This document shows positions 34,811-42,092 of a stretch of DNA of 64,000 nt, in pieces (within the stretch, counting starts at the first letter, position 1; each line of letters opens with the position of its first letter). A model generated the notes under the pieces. It saw only the letters and a list, made by a program, of their open reading frames with translations. It ran no database searches and was not told the origin of the DNA. The stretch is taken from NCBI GenBank assembly GCA_029260375.1, contig JAJDDI010000063.1, forward strand, positions 1 to 64,000, in the 5' to 3' direction. The position numbers and the translations under genes are program-made. This stretch comes from Phycisphaerales bacterium. Its GTDB lineage: Bacteria; Planctomycetota; Phycisphaerae; Phycisphaerales; UBA1924.

Positions 34811-34945
34811 ATGCTCGAGCCGCACGATCCAGAGAAAGAGCGGCGAGACAAGATCATCGGCGTCATCGCGTTCGTTGTCGTGCTCGTGCTGATTGCACTG
34901 GTTCTGATCGGGAAACTGCCGGTCGCGAACTTCTATGTGCCTTAG
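34811..34945 (+). CDS. 44-residue single-helix membrane protein
   Basis: A short frame from ATG 34811 to TAG 34943-34945 encodes a charged N-terminus (MLEPHDPEKERRDK), one transmembrane helix (IIGVIAFVVVLVLIALVLIG) and a short tail ending FYVP. It lies 7 bases after the nuoD stop codon. The clear amphipathic layout, with all charges before the helix, supports a real gene rather than chance. The role is unknown; a small assembly or regulatory membrane peptide linked to the nuoD transcript is possible. Confidence 0.55.
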   Translation: MLEPHDPEKERRDKIIGVIAFVVVLVLIALVLIGKLPVANFYVP

Positions 34946-34988
34946 ACACTGATGTAATCGGCAGACCGGGTTCACTCGGTAGGTAGCC

Positions 34989-35744
34989 CTACTTCGACGC
35001 CCGCTCCGCGAAGCGGACCATCTCGGGCGTGAGTCTGCGGGCCACGAGCCACCATGTCCAACCGCGCTGGGCGGCCTGGATGTTGAGCCCGACCGCGACC
35101 AGCTCGCCCGTCTCCGATTCGCGGTAGACCGGACCGCCCGAGAAGCCCTTGGGCGCAAAGTCGTGCGGCCAGCGCATCCAGATCAGCTTGTCGGACGTCT
35201 CCCGGTCCGGTGGCGGCTCGACGACGCGCAGGCGCAGCGTGCGGATGGAGCGGTCCTGGGGGGCGCGTTCGAAGTCTTCCCGCAGCATGCCCACGGTGAA
35301 GAGCTCGTCGCCCACGCGGGGGGTGTACGCGGTGTCGATGGGGGTGACGCAGGGGAGCGGGGCGGGGGCGGCGCGGTCGGCGCGGTAGAGCACGGCCCAG
35401 TCCTGCTCGGGGGCGCGTTCGTCCCAGCGGGCGCCGTGGGGGAAGGCGAGGGCGAGATCGACCGATTCGCCCGTCTCGTAGCGGGTGATGGTGATGTGGG
35501 CGCCTGGGGGGGCGTCGTCCACGACGTGGGCGGCGGTCAGGCCCCAGCTCTCGGTGACGAAGAAGCTCGTGCCCGCGCCCGTGACGGAGGTCAGGGGCAG
35601 GACGCAGCCCGAGCGGTCCCGCAGGTGGAGCATCTGGTCGCTGCTGATGGGCAGCACGCGGGTGCAGCCGGAGATGAGCAGCAACGCGAGGCACAGGGCC
35701 GCCCCGCGGCCTCCCGGGAACAGGATCTGGGGGCGGGGGCGCAT
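34989..35744 (-). CDS. Trypsin-like serine protease lipoprotein
   Basis: The 251-residue product has a lipoprotein signal (LCLALLLISGC near residues 17-27) and a chymotrypsin-fold domain with the catalytic triad in order: LTAAHVV (His), DWAVLY (Asp) and GFSGGPVY (Ser, GxSGGP). There is no PDZ domain, so it is not a DegP-type protease. It would act in the periplasm or on the outer membrane. It is on the strand opposite to nuoD and nuoE and lies between them. ATG 35744 is chosen because the lipobox falls at a normal distance; a longer upstream frame is antisense to the next lipoprotein gene. Confidence 0.82.
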   Translation of the reverse strand: MRPRPQILFPGGRGAALCLALLLISGCTRVLPISSDQMLHLRDRSGCVLPLTSVTGAGTSFFVTESWGLTAAHVVDDAPPGAHITITRYETGESVDLALAFPHGARWDERAPEQDWAVLYRADRAAPAPLPCVTPIDTAYTPRVGDELFTVGMLREDFERAPQDRSIRTLRLRVVEPPPDRETSDKLIWMRWPHDFAPKGFSGGPVYRESETGELVAVGLNIQAAQRGWTWWLVARRLTPEMVRFAERASK

Positions 35745-35804
35745 CTGGCGGAGTGTAGACTGGCGGGGCGTTTGTCCCTTCCCACATTCCGGCGAGGTCC
35801 TTGG

Positions 35805-36176
35805 ATGAAACTGAAACGCCCAACGACGCTGACGACCGTCGTGCTGCTCGTCGCCGCCCTTGGCGGGTGCGGGGCCCAGTACAGCGTGGAGCTGAGCAAC
35901 GAGAGCGGGCGGACGGCCGTGGCGAGCGTGGTCCGCGGGGGGGCGTTCGACGGGCATCGGACGCTGATGACCAAGGCGGTGCCGAGCGGGGAGACGGCTG
36001 AGCTTGGGCCGTTCGAGGCGCCGGGGGTGGAGGGGGTGCGGATCTCGGTCACGCGTCCGGGGGATCTGGGGGCGACGCCGACCGAGACGCGCCTGCGCCG
36101 GGGGTACAACGCGTTCGTGATCGAGGCGGGGGGCGTGGACAGCTGGGAGGCGGTCGTGCTCCGGCGGGTCGAGTAG
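35805..36176 (+). CDS. Small lipoprotein, beta-rich
   Basis: The 123-residue product has a lipoprotein signal (TTVVLLVAALGGC, Cys23 or so) and a compact beta-rich domain: QYSVELSNESGRTAVASVVRG, SGETAELGPFEAPGVEGVRISV, NAFVIEAGG. Its pattern (a Val-x-x-x-Asn-x-Ser strand, then Gly-Glu-Thr and a polar turn) resembles the products at 37659 and 38174, suggesting a local family. It starts 61 bases upstream of the divergent protease gene and 68 bases before nuoE. Function unknown. Confidence 0.72.
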   Translation: MKLKRPTTLTTVVLLVAALGGCGAQYSVELSNESGRTAVASVVRGGAFDGHRTLMTKAVPSGETAELGPFEAPGVEGVRISVTRPGDLGATPTETRLRRGYNAFVIEAGGVDSWEAVVLRRVE

Positions 36177-36243
36177 GGCGGGTCGAATAGGGCGGGCTGG
36201 CGCCTTAGAGTCTGGCTCCCGAAAGGCAGTCCCGGAGGCGTCG

Positions 36244-36816
36244 ATGGCGTGGATCACCAAGCAGTCTGGCACCAGCGCGGTCGAGCGCCGCGCCGAGCCC
36301 TACCTCACCGACGCGATGCAGGCCACGCTCCGCGACGAGTACCTCCCGCGGTTCGAGACCACGCACGCCGCCCTGCTGCCCGCGCTGCACATGATCCAGC
36401 ACGAGTACGGCTGGGTCCCGGCGCAGGCGATGCTCGAGATCGGCGAGTTCCTGCAGCTCCCGCCCAGCGAGGTGCTCGACACGGCCAGCTTCTACGAGGA
36501 GTACTGGACCAACCGCAAGGGCGAGTGCCTGGTCTCGGTCTGCCGGTCGATCGCGTGCGAGTTCTGCCAGGCGACGGCCGTGACGGAGCGGATCAAGGAA
36601 GTCCTGGACATCGACGTGGGCGAAACGACCGAGGACGGGAAGTTCACCCTCGTCGAGCTCGAGTGCCTGGGCGCGTGCGGCACGGCGCCGGTGGCGCTGA
36701 TCGACGAGGATCTGCACGAGAACGTCACGCCCGACAAGATCGCGCAGCTGCTCGAGCAGAAGCGCAGCGGGACGTACGTCAAGGGCGGGACGGGCGCGGA
36801 GCACCACCAGCGCTGA
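36244..36816 (+). CDS. nuoE: NADH-quinone oxidoreductase subunit E
   Basis: NuoE carries the binuclear N1a iron-sulfur cluster of the electron-input module. The 190-residue product has the thioredoxin-like fold with HMIQHEYGWVPAQAMLEIGEFL, VLDTASFYEEYW and the four cysteine ligands as VCRSIACEFC (C-x4-C pattern, with one extra cysteine) and LECLGACGTAP (C-x3-C). Length is normal. The start ATG 36244 is preceded by GGAGGC. It is separated from nuoF (38708) by five small genes on both strands. A REP-like pair follows 5 bases after the stop. Confidence 0.94.
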   Translation: MAWITKQSGTSAVERRAEPYLTDAMQATLRDEYLPRFETTHAALLPALHMIQHEYGWVPAQAMLEIGEFLQLPPSEVLDTASFYEEYWTNRKGECLVSVCRSIACEFCQATAVTERIKEVLDIDVGETTEDGKFTLVELECLGACGTAPVALIDEDLHENVTPDKIAQLLEQKRSGTYVKGGTGAEHHQR

Positions 36817-36820
36817 TAAC

Positions 36821-36916
36821 CAGCCCCGCACGTGAGTGCGGGGTTCGCGGGCAACGCACGGCAATCGGATGCGTCGGCGCTGGAACAGGAAACCCCTCAC
36901 TGACGTGAGGGGCTGG
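36821..36916. repeat. REP-like palindrome pair, GTGAG core; supplies stop codon of the downstream leftward gene
   Basis: Arm CAGCCCCGCACGTGAGTGCG (36821-36840, continuing GGGTT) is inverted with changed stem at 36890-36916 (AACCCCTCACTGACGTGAGG, continuing GGCTGG). Bases 36897-36899 are the stop codon TGA of the leftward gene ending there, and the preceding residues SPSRQ are encoded by the repeat. Confidence 0.85.
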
Positions 36917-37412
36917 TAGCGATCGCGCCCTCAAGGATCGCCTCGGCGAGTTCATCTGGGCGCTGACTCCCGACCATGTAGCGTTTGGCGCCTGTCGAGA
37001 CCTTGACGCCCCGGTCGCCGAAGACGTTGAGGACCAGCCCCAGCTTGCGTGAGTACTTGATCCCCCACCCCCCGGCCTGGCTGATCGGGTCGTAGCGGAT
37101 CGGCTCGGCCTCCGCGATGTCGCGCAGCGGGATGCGCTTGCGGTAGAACCAGGACCACCGGACGACCAGGCGCCCGTCGGTGACGCGCGTGGTCATCGTC
37201 ATGCGCGAGATCATCGCCGGCAGGGCGATGGCCAGCGCGCCCCAAGCCAGCAGCAGTGTCAGCCAGGCGCCCCGCCCAGCCGAGAGCCCGAGGACGAGGA
37301 AGATCAGCCCCAGGAACACGGGCTCGAAGATCATGATGACGCGGACCAGCCGGTTCTGGCCCAGGCGCTGGGTCTCGGTGAAGCGGTCGGGCATTGGAGC
37401 GTCTCCAACCAT
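36897..37412 (-). CDS. Two-helix membrane protein with PH-like tail
   Basis: The 171-residue product has two hydrophobic helices (about residues 30-48 and 50-70) followed by a beta-rich domain (MTTRVTDGRLVVRWSWFYRKRIPLRDI, GIKYSRKLGLVLN, GVKVSTGAKRYMVGSQRP). Such a layout is like small membrane-bound bacterial PH domains and some DUF6141-type proteins; function unknown. An internal start at residue 7 (MPDRFTE) is possible. The last residues and stop lie in a REP-like repeat. Convergent with nuoE and divergent from the 74-residue gene. Confidence 0.72.
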   Translation of the reverse strand: MVGDAPMPDRFTETQRLGQNRLVRVIMIFEPVFLGLIFLVLGLSAGRGAWLTLLLAWGALAIALPAMISRMTMTTRVTDGRLVVRWSWFYRKRIPLRDIAEAEPIRYDPISQAGGWGIKYSRKLGLVLNVFGDRGVKVSTGAKRYMVGSQRPDELAEAILEGAIATSPSRQ

Positions 37413-37437
37413 CGTGCCGAGAGTACGATACGTGCGG

Positions 37438-37662
37438 ATGAGCGATCAGAAACCAATCTCGAGGATGCGGGGCATCGGGCGGTTCGTCGGGCACGTCTGG
37501 GGGGCGGTCCGCTCGCCGGCGATCCAGGGCGAGACGGTCGAAGTCCGGCGCGAGGTCCAGCAGGAGGACCGCGAGGGCGTGGTCCTGCGCCGGACGACGA
37601 TTGAAGAGATCGAGATCAGGCCCGGCGCCACGGACAAGGGCGCCCAGGAGAACGACGCATGA
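37438..37662 (+). CDS. Small soluble protein, unknown function
   Basis: The 74-residue product (MSDQKPISRMRGIGRFVGH ... ending GAQENDA) has no signal peptide or membrane helix. It starts with a basic, possibly amphipathic helix and continues with a polar segment (VEVRREVQQEDREGVVLRRTTIEEIEI). Its stop overlaps the start of the next gene (ATGATG at 37659), so the two are translationally coupled. I do not recognise it. Confidence 0.55.
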   Translation: MSDQKPISRMRGIGRFVGHVWGAVRSPAIQGETVEVRREVQQEDREGVVLRRTTIEEIEIRPGATDKGAQENDA

Positions 37663-38174
37663 TGCGCCTCACCTACCGAGTCTCGGCCCTGCTCGTGCTT
37701 GTCGGCGCGGTCCTCGCGGGGGGGGGTTGCTTCCTGGACAACCGTGACGGCGACGGCGAGACCCGCAGCGGGCTCGTCCAGATCGGCGTCGTCAACGACA
37801 CCAACGTCACCATCCGCGCCAGCCTCCACGTGGGCGAGCACAGCCCGGGCGATCTGGGCGTCACGCCCCTGGCCGACGGCGAGCGCGTGACCATCACCCG
37901 CGGCGCCGAGAAGGTCGCGGGGGTCAAGCGCCCCATCCGGGCGCTGTTCTCAAGAACAGAAGCCGACGAGCGGATCATCCGCCTGCGGGTCGAGGTCGTG
38001 ACCGCGACGTGGACCGACCAGCGCGTCCGCTGGTACGAGCTTCTGGGCCCCGCGCCCGTGCGGGTGCAGGTGGTCCAGCCCGACCCGAAGAAACCATTGA
38101 TGATCGTGGCCCGCAGCGAGGAGGTCCCCATTGAGGAGATCCCCTACTCGCACTGGCCCGCGGAGGATCTGTGA
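37659..38174 (+). CDS. Small beta-rich lipoprotein
   Basis: The 171-residue product has a lipoprotein signal (LLVLVGAVLAGGGC, Cys24) and a domain of strands: GLVQIGVVNDTNVTIRASLHVG, LGVTPLADGERVTITRG, RLRVEVVTATW, VRVQVVQPDP. Overlaps the previous gene at its start and the next gene at its stop (TGATG at 38172-38176), so three small genes form a coupled unit between nuoE and nuoF. The strand pattern is like the product at 35805. Function unknown, presumably on the outer membrane or its inner face. Confidence 0.7.
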   Translation: MMRLTYRVSALLVLVGAVLAGGGCFLDNRDGDGETRSGLVQIGVVNDTNVTIRASLHVGEHSPGDLGVTPLADGERVTITRGAEKVAGVKRPIRALFSRTEADERIIRLRVEVVTATWTDQRVRWYELLGPAPVRVQVVQPDPKKPLMIVARSEEVPIEEIPYSHWPAEDL

Positions 38175-38614
38175 TGCGAACCACCCTGAGCGTTGTCTGC
38201 CTGATGTCTGGCGTCCTGCTGGGCGCGTGCTCGGGCGCGAACCGGTCCGCGGCGGTCAGCGCCGTGAACCTGTCGGACACGAGCCTGCGTGTCAGCGCGA
38301 CGCTGGACCCGGGGACGGGGGACCAGAGCGTGGGGCGGGTGGATCTGGCGCCGGGCACGTCGGGGGGGTTCGCGCTGGCGATCCCGCAGGGCGGGTCGGA
38401 TCGTGGCGTCGAGTTCCGCCTGGAGCCCGTTTCGGGCGGGGCGCCGACGCTGATGAGCATGAGCCCCCCCGGTCCCTACCTGCTGCGGATCGTGGGCGTG
38501 GGCGGGACGCTGCAGCTCGAGCGCGAGGTGGTGGAGGCGGCGGGTCGTGAGAGCGACCTGGGCGTGCCGCCCGACCCGGCGCGGAGCACGTGGGGCGGCG
38601 GGATCAGGCCCTAG
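38174..38614 (+). CDS. Small beta-rich lipoprotein
   Basis: The 146-residue product has a lipoprotein signal (VVCLMSGVLLGAC, Cys19 or so) and a domain with AVSAVNLSDTSLRVSATLDPG, VGRVDLAPGTSGGFAL and PYLLRIVGVGGTLQLERE. A GTG at 38171 in frame is an alternative start. The order of elements (short strand with Asn-x-Ser/Thr, then Asp-Pro-Gly, then Leu-Ala-Pro-Gly) parallels the lipoproteins at 35805 and 37659, so all three may be paralogues. The stop is 93 bases before nuoF. Function unknown. Confidence 0.68.
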   Translation: MRTTLSVVCLMSGVLLGACSGANRSAAVSAVNLSDTSLRVSATLDPGTGDQSVGRVDLAPGTSGGFALAIPQGGSDRGVEFRLEPVSGGAPTLMSMSPPGPYLLRIVGVGGTLQLEREVVEAAGRESDLGVPPDPARSTWGGGIRP

Positions 38615-38707
38615 ATCAGATCATCGCGGCGACACGCGACGTCTCGTGCGTGGCCCCTAGAATCGCGTTCGTCAGTTGCCCATGCCCTGCCGGAGGCGGT
38701 TTCAGCC

Positions 38708-40111
38708 ATGCCCAAGAAGGTCTACGACACCACCAGCTTCCACGCCCTGTGCAAGCGGATCCCCACCGCGCCCTTCGGCGACCCCAAGGACCGGCACATC
38801 GTCGGCTACGACGAGTACGTCCGCACGGGGGGGTACGAATCGCTGCGCAAGGCCCTGACCATGAAGCCCGACGAGGTCACCACCATCGTCAAGGACTCGG
38901 TCCTGCGCGGACGGGGCGGGGCGGGGTTCCCCTGCGGCGTGAAGTGGACGTTCCTGCCCAAGCTCGCGGAGGGCGCGGACCCGGGCGAGCGGTACCTGGC
39001 GATCAACGCCGACGAGTCCGAGCCGGGCACGTTCAAGGATCGCCTGCTGATGGACTTCGATCCGCACCTCATGCTCGAGGGGATCGCGATCTGCATGTAC
39101 GCCTGCAGGCTGACCAAGGCGTATGTCTTCATCCGCGGCGAGTACCACCACCAGGCCCACGTGCTCGAGAACGCCATCAAGGAAGCGTACGAGCACGGGA
39201 TCTTCGGCGAGCGCGGGCTGATCAACCAGGGGGGCAACGCCTCGCACGATGCGTTTGTCGCCGAGTGCTACGTCCACCGCGGCGCGGGGGCGTACATCTG
39301 CGGCGAGGAAACTGCCCTGCTCGAGGCCATCGAGGGCAAGCGCGGCTGGCCGCGGATCAAGCCCCCGTTCCCCGCCATCCAGGGCCTGTTCGGCAAGCCC
39401 ACCATCATCAACAACGTCGAGACCCTGGCGCACCTGCCCAGCATCCTCGAGCACGGCAGTTCCTGGTTCTGCGACCAGGGCGTGGAGAGCTCCATCGGTG
39501 GCCCGCCCAGCTACGGCACAAAGCTCATGGGCGTCTCGGGGCACGTCGAGAAGCCGGGCGTCTACGAGTTTGAGCTGGGCATGCCCATCAGGACGCTCGT
39601 CGAGGAGTTCTGCGGCGGCATCCGCGGGGGCAAGAAGTTCAAGGGCGCCATCCCCGGCGGCGTGTCGATGGGCATCCTCGGGCCCGACCAGTATGAGGCG
39701 GAGCTCGATTTTGACATCGGGCGCAAGTACAACGTGCTGGGGCTGGGCACCGCGTGCCCGACGGTGTTCGACGAGGACACGGACATGGTCGCGGTGGCGC
39801 GGAACATCGCCAGATTTTATAAGCACGAGAGCTGCGGGCAGTGCACGCCGTGCCGCGAGGGCTCGGGGTGGCTGTACCAGCTGCTGAGCCGGATCGAGGA
39901 GGGCGACGCGCGGACAAAGGATCTGGATCTCGCTCTGGAAGTTGCGACAAGCATGGGCTCGATGCCGGGGACGACGATCTGCGGGCTGGCCGACGGGAAC
40001 AACTGGGCGACGCGGACGATCATGAACAAGTACCGCAGCGAGTTCGAGGCGCGGGTCAGGCCGAGCCACGTGGCCGTCAAGATGACGGTGGGCGCGGCAG
40101 CGGGCGGCTGA
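38708..40111 (+). CDS. nuoF: NADH-quinone oxidoreductase subunit F
   Basis: NuoF binds FMN and NADH and holds the N3 [4Fe-4S] cluster. The 467-residue product has GRGGAGFPCGVKW (NADH loop) near residue 70, NADESEPGTFKDR (FMN contact), GAYICGEETALLEAIEG, and the cluster ligands as ESCGQCTPCREG near residue 379 with a later cysteine in PGTTICGLAD. Length and order are those of the family. ATG 38708 follows a GGAGG at 38693-38697. The gene is in the same direction as nuoD and nuoE but not contiguous with them. Confidence 0.95.
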   Translation: MPKKVYDTTSFHALCKRIPTAPFGDPKDRHIVGYDEYVRTGGYESLRKALTMKPDEVTTIVKDSVLRGRGGAGFPCGVKWTFLPKLAEGADPGERYLAINADESEPGTFKDRLLMDFDPHLMLEGIAICMYACRLTKAYVFIRGEYHHQAHVLENAIKEAYEHGIFGERGLINQGGNASHDAFVAECYVHRGAGAYICGEETALLEAIEGKRGWPRIKPPFPAIQGLFGKPTIINNVETLAHLPSILEHGSSWFCDQGVESSIGGPPSYGTKLMGVSGHVEKPGVYEFELGMPIRTLVEEFCGGIRGGKKFKGAIPGGVSMGILGPDQYEAELDFDIGRKYNVLGLGTACPTVFDEDTDMVAVARNIARFYKHESCGQCTPCREGSGWLYQLLSRIEEGDARTKDLDLALEVATSMGSMPGTTICGLADGNNWATRTIMNKYRSEFEARVRPSHVAVKMTVGAAAGG

Positions 40112-40216
40112 TCCAAGGCTATCGGAGCAGGAGGGTGGGCAACACGGGCGTCAGAACCCGGGTTTGTTGGCTCCGGTGAAAACCTCCGATACGATTCAGT
40201 CTCTGGCCGATCAACC

Positions 40217-40738
40217 ATGGACGACACCGAAACATCCGAGCCTCCTGAGCCAAGCCCCGGGGACAGTGCGCTCCCTGGGGTGATGCTCGATCTGCTTGAT
40301 CCCGAGTCGAGGCTCACGCCCGCCCAGCGGGTGTGGGTGCTTGGGCACGCGCGCCCGGCGCTGGCGATGCTGGGCGCCCGTGGCGAGGCCCGCGTCAAGG
40401 TCGTGGGCGACTCCGAGATGGCCCTCGCCCACGAGCTGCACAAGAGCGTGCCGGGCACGACCGATGTGCTCACGTTCGATCTGGAGCCCGACGACCAGGC
40501 GCTGCTCGATACTGACATCCTCGTGTGCATCGACGAGGCCCAGCGCCAGGCCCAGCGCCGGGGGCACAGCCCCGAGCGCGAGCTGCTGCTGTACATCGTC
40601 CACGGCGTGCTGCACTGCGTCGGGTACAACGACACGGACGAGGCCGGCGCCGCGGCGATGCACGCGCGCGAGGACGAGCTGCTCGAGGGCGTGGGCGTGG
40701 GCGCGACGTTCGCACGAGGGGCGGGGGACGCCCGATGA
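40217..40738 (+). CDS. ybeY: Endoribonuclease YbeY (16S rRNA maturation)
   Basis: YbeY is a zinc-dependent single-strand RNase in 16S rRNA processing and ribosome quality control. The 173-residue product has the family core TTDVLTFDLEPD, DILVCIDEAQRQAQRRGHSPERELLLYIVHGVLHCVGYND. The metal motif H-x3-H-x5-H reads HGVLHCVGYND here, so the third histidine is replaced by Asp (or metal is held otherwise). The stop overlaps the start of the corC-like gene as ATGA, the neighbour expected for ybeY in many bacteria. Family assignment firm. Confidence 0.9.
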   Translation: MDDTETSEPPEPSPGDSALPGVMLDLLDPESRLTPAQRVWVLGHARPALAMLGARGEARVKVVGDSEMALAHELHKSVPGTTDVLTFDLEPDDQALLDTDILVCIDEAQRQAQRRGHSPERELLLYIVHGVLHCVGYNDTDEAGAAAMHAREDELLEGVGVGATFARGAGDAR

Positions 40739-42081
40739 GCGCGACGTGGTGGTTTGCGATCGGGCTCATCGCCCTGGTCTGCTCGGGTGTGCTCGCGTCG
40801 GTGCGCCAGTCGCTGCAGCGGATGTCGCGCGCCCGGTTCGAGGCGATCGCCGAGCGGACTGGCAAGGGGGGCGTGATCCGGCGCTGCGCTGCGATTCTTG
40901 GTGACGTGGACGGGCACGCCGCGGCGATCGCGGCGCCGCGCGTGCTGTGCAGCCTGAGCGTGGCGCTGGCGTCGGTGATGTGGATCGGCGCTCTTCGCGG
41001 TTCCGCGGCGAACGACTGGCCCGAGGTGGGGCTCGGGCTGGGGATGGGCGTGGTGCTGATCTGGTTGTTCTCGGTGGTCGTGCCCGTGGCGGTCGGCGAG
41101 CACGCGGGCGAGCGGGTGGCGCTGCTCGGGTCGCGCTCGATCCGCGTGTGGTACGTCCTGATGACGCCCGCGCGCCTCGTGGCGAAGTTCCTCGACGAGG
41201 TGGTGCGCCGCCTGGCGGGGGGCGAGACGCTCGACGAGCACCAGGAGATCGAGGCCGAGCTGATGTCCGCGGTCGAGGAGGGCGAGCGTGGCGGGCGCCT
41301 GGACGAGGTGGAGCGCGACATGATCGAGGCGGTGGTGGAGTTCCGCTCGACGACGGCCGAGCAGGTGATGACGCCGCGCACCGAGATCGAGGCGATGGCG
41401 TACACCGACGACCTGGGCGAGGTCAAGCGCCTGGTCGAGGAGATCGGGCACTCGCGCATGCCGGTGTACGAGGAGAACCTGGACAACATCGTCGGCGTGC
41501 TCTACGCCAAGGACCTGCTGCGCTGGATCATCCATCACGCGGACAACGGGCTCCCGTTCAAGCTCCGTGACATCCTGCGCGACGCGACGTTTGTGCCCGA
41601 GACGAAAACGGTTCGCGAGCTGCTCACCGAGCTGCTGGCGGCCAAGGTGCACATCGCGATGATCGCCGACGAGTACGGCGGCACCGCGGGGCTCGTCACG
41701 ATCGAGGACATCGTCGAGGAGGTCTTCGGCGAGATCCAGGACGAGTACGAGGACGACGACGACCAGGCCGCGGTCGAGGTGCACGAGCGTGAGAACGCCG
41801 CGACGATCGACGCCCGGGCCCACATCGACGACACGAACGACGAGCTGGAGCGACTTGGCCTGGAGCTGCCCGAGTCCGACGAGTACGACACGGTGGGCGG
41901 GTTCGTGGTCTGCTCGCTGGGGCGGATCCCGGAGGCGGGGGAGACGTTCGAGCACGCGGGCGCCCGCCTGACGATCCTGGAGGCCGAGCCGACGCGCGTG
42001 GTCCGGGTGCGGGTCGAGGTCGCGTCGGTGGACCTGGTCGATGGCGCCGGGGCCGACGGCGGCGGGGCGGGCGGGGCGTAA
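40735..42081 (+). CDS. HlyC/CorC-family CNNM-CBS transporter-like protein
   Basis: The 448-residue product has an N-terminal CNNM/DUF21 membrane domain (helices near residues 2-22, 60-85, 98-122), then a linker TAEQVMTPRTEIEAM leading into a CBS pair (SRMPVYEENLDNIVGVLYAKDLL, and IAMIADEYGGTAGLVTIEDIVEEVFGEI), then a C-terminal CorC/HlyC domain. Such proteins take part in Mg2+ or Co2+ handling at the inner membrane. ATG 40735 overlaps the ybeY stop. The N-terminal helices are shorter and more polar than in typical DUF21 domains. The acidic run EDEYEDDDDQ follows the CBS pair. Confidence 0.9.
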   Translation: MSATWWFAIGLIALVCSGVLASVRQSLQRMSRARFEAIAERTGKGGVIRRCAAILGDVDGHAAAIAAPRVLCSLSVALASVMWIGALRGSAANDWPEVGLGLGMGVVLIWLFSVVVPVAVGEHAGERVALLGSRSIRVWYVLMTPARLVAKFLDEVVRRLAGGETLDEHQEIEAELMSAVEEGERGGRLDEVERDMIEAVVEFRSTTAEQVMTPRTEIEAMAYTDDLGEVKRLVEEIGHSRMPVYEENLDNIVGVLYAKDLLRWIIHHADNGLPFKLRDILRDATFVPETKTVRELLTELLAAKVHIAMIADEYGGTAGLVTIEDIVEEVFGEIQDEYEDDDDQAAVEVHERENAATIDARAHIDDTNDELERLGLELPESDEYDTVGGFVVCSLGRIPEAGETFEHAGARLTILEAEPTRVVRVRVEVASVDLVDGAGADGGGAGGA

Positions 42082-42092
42082 GATCCCGTCTT

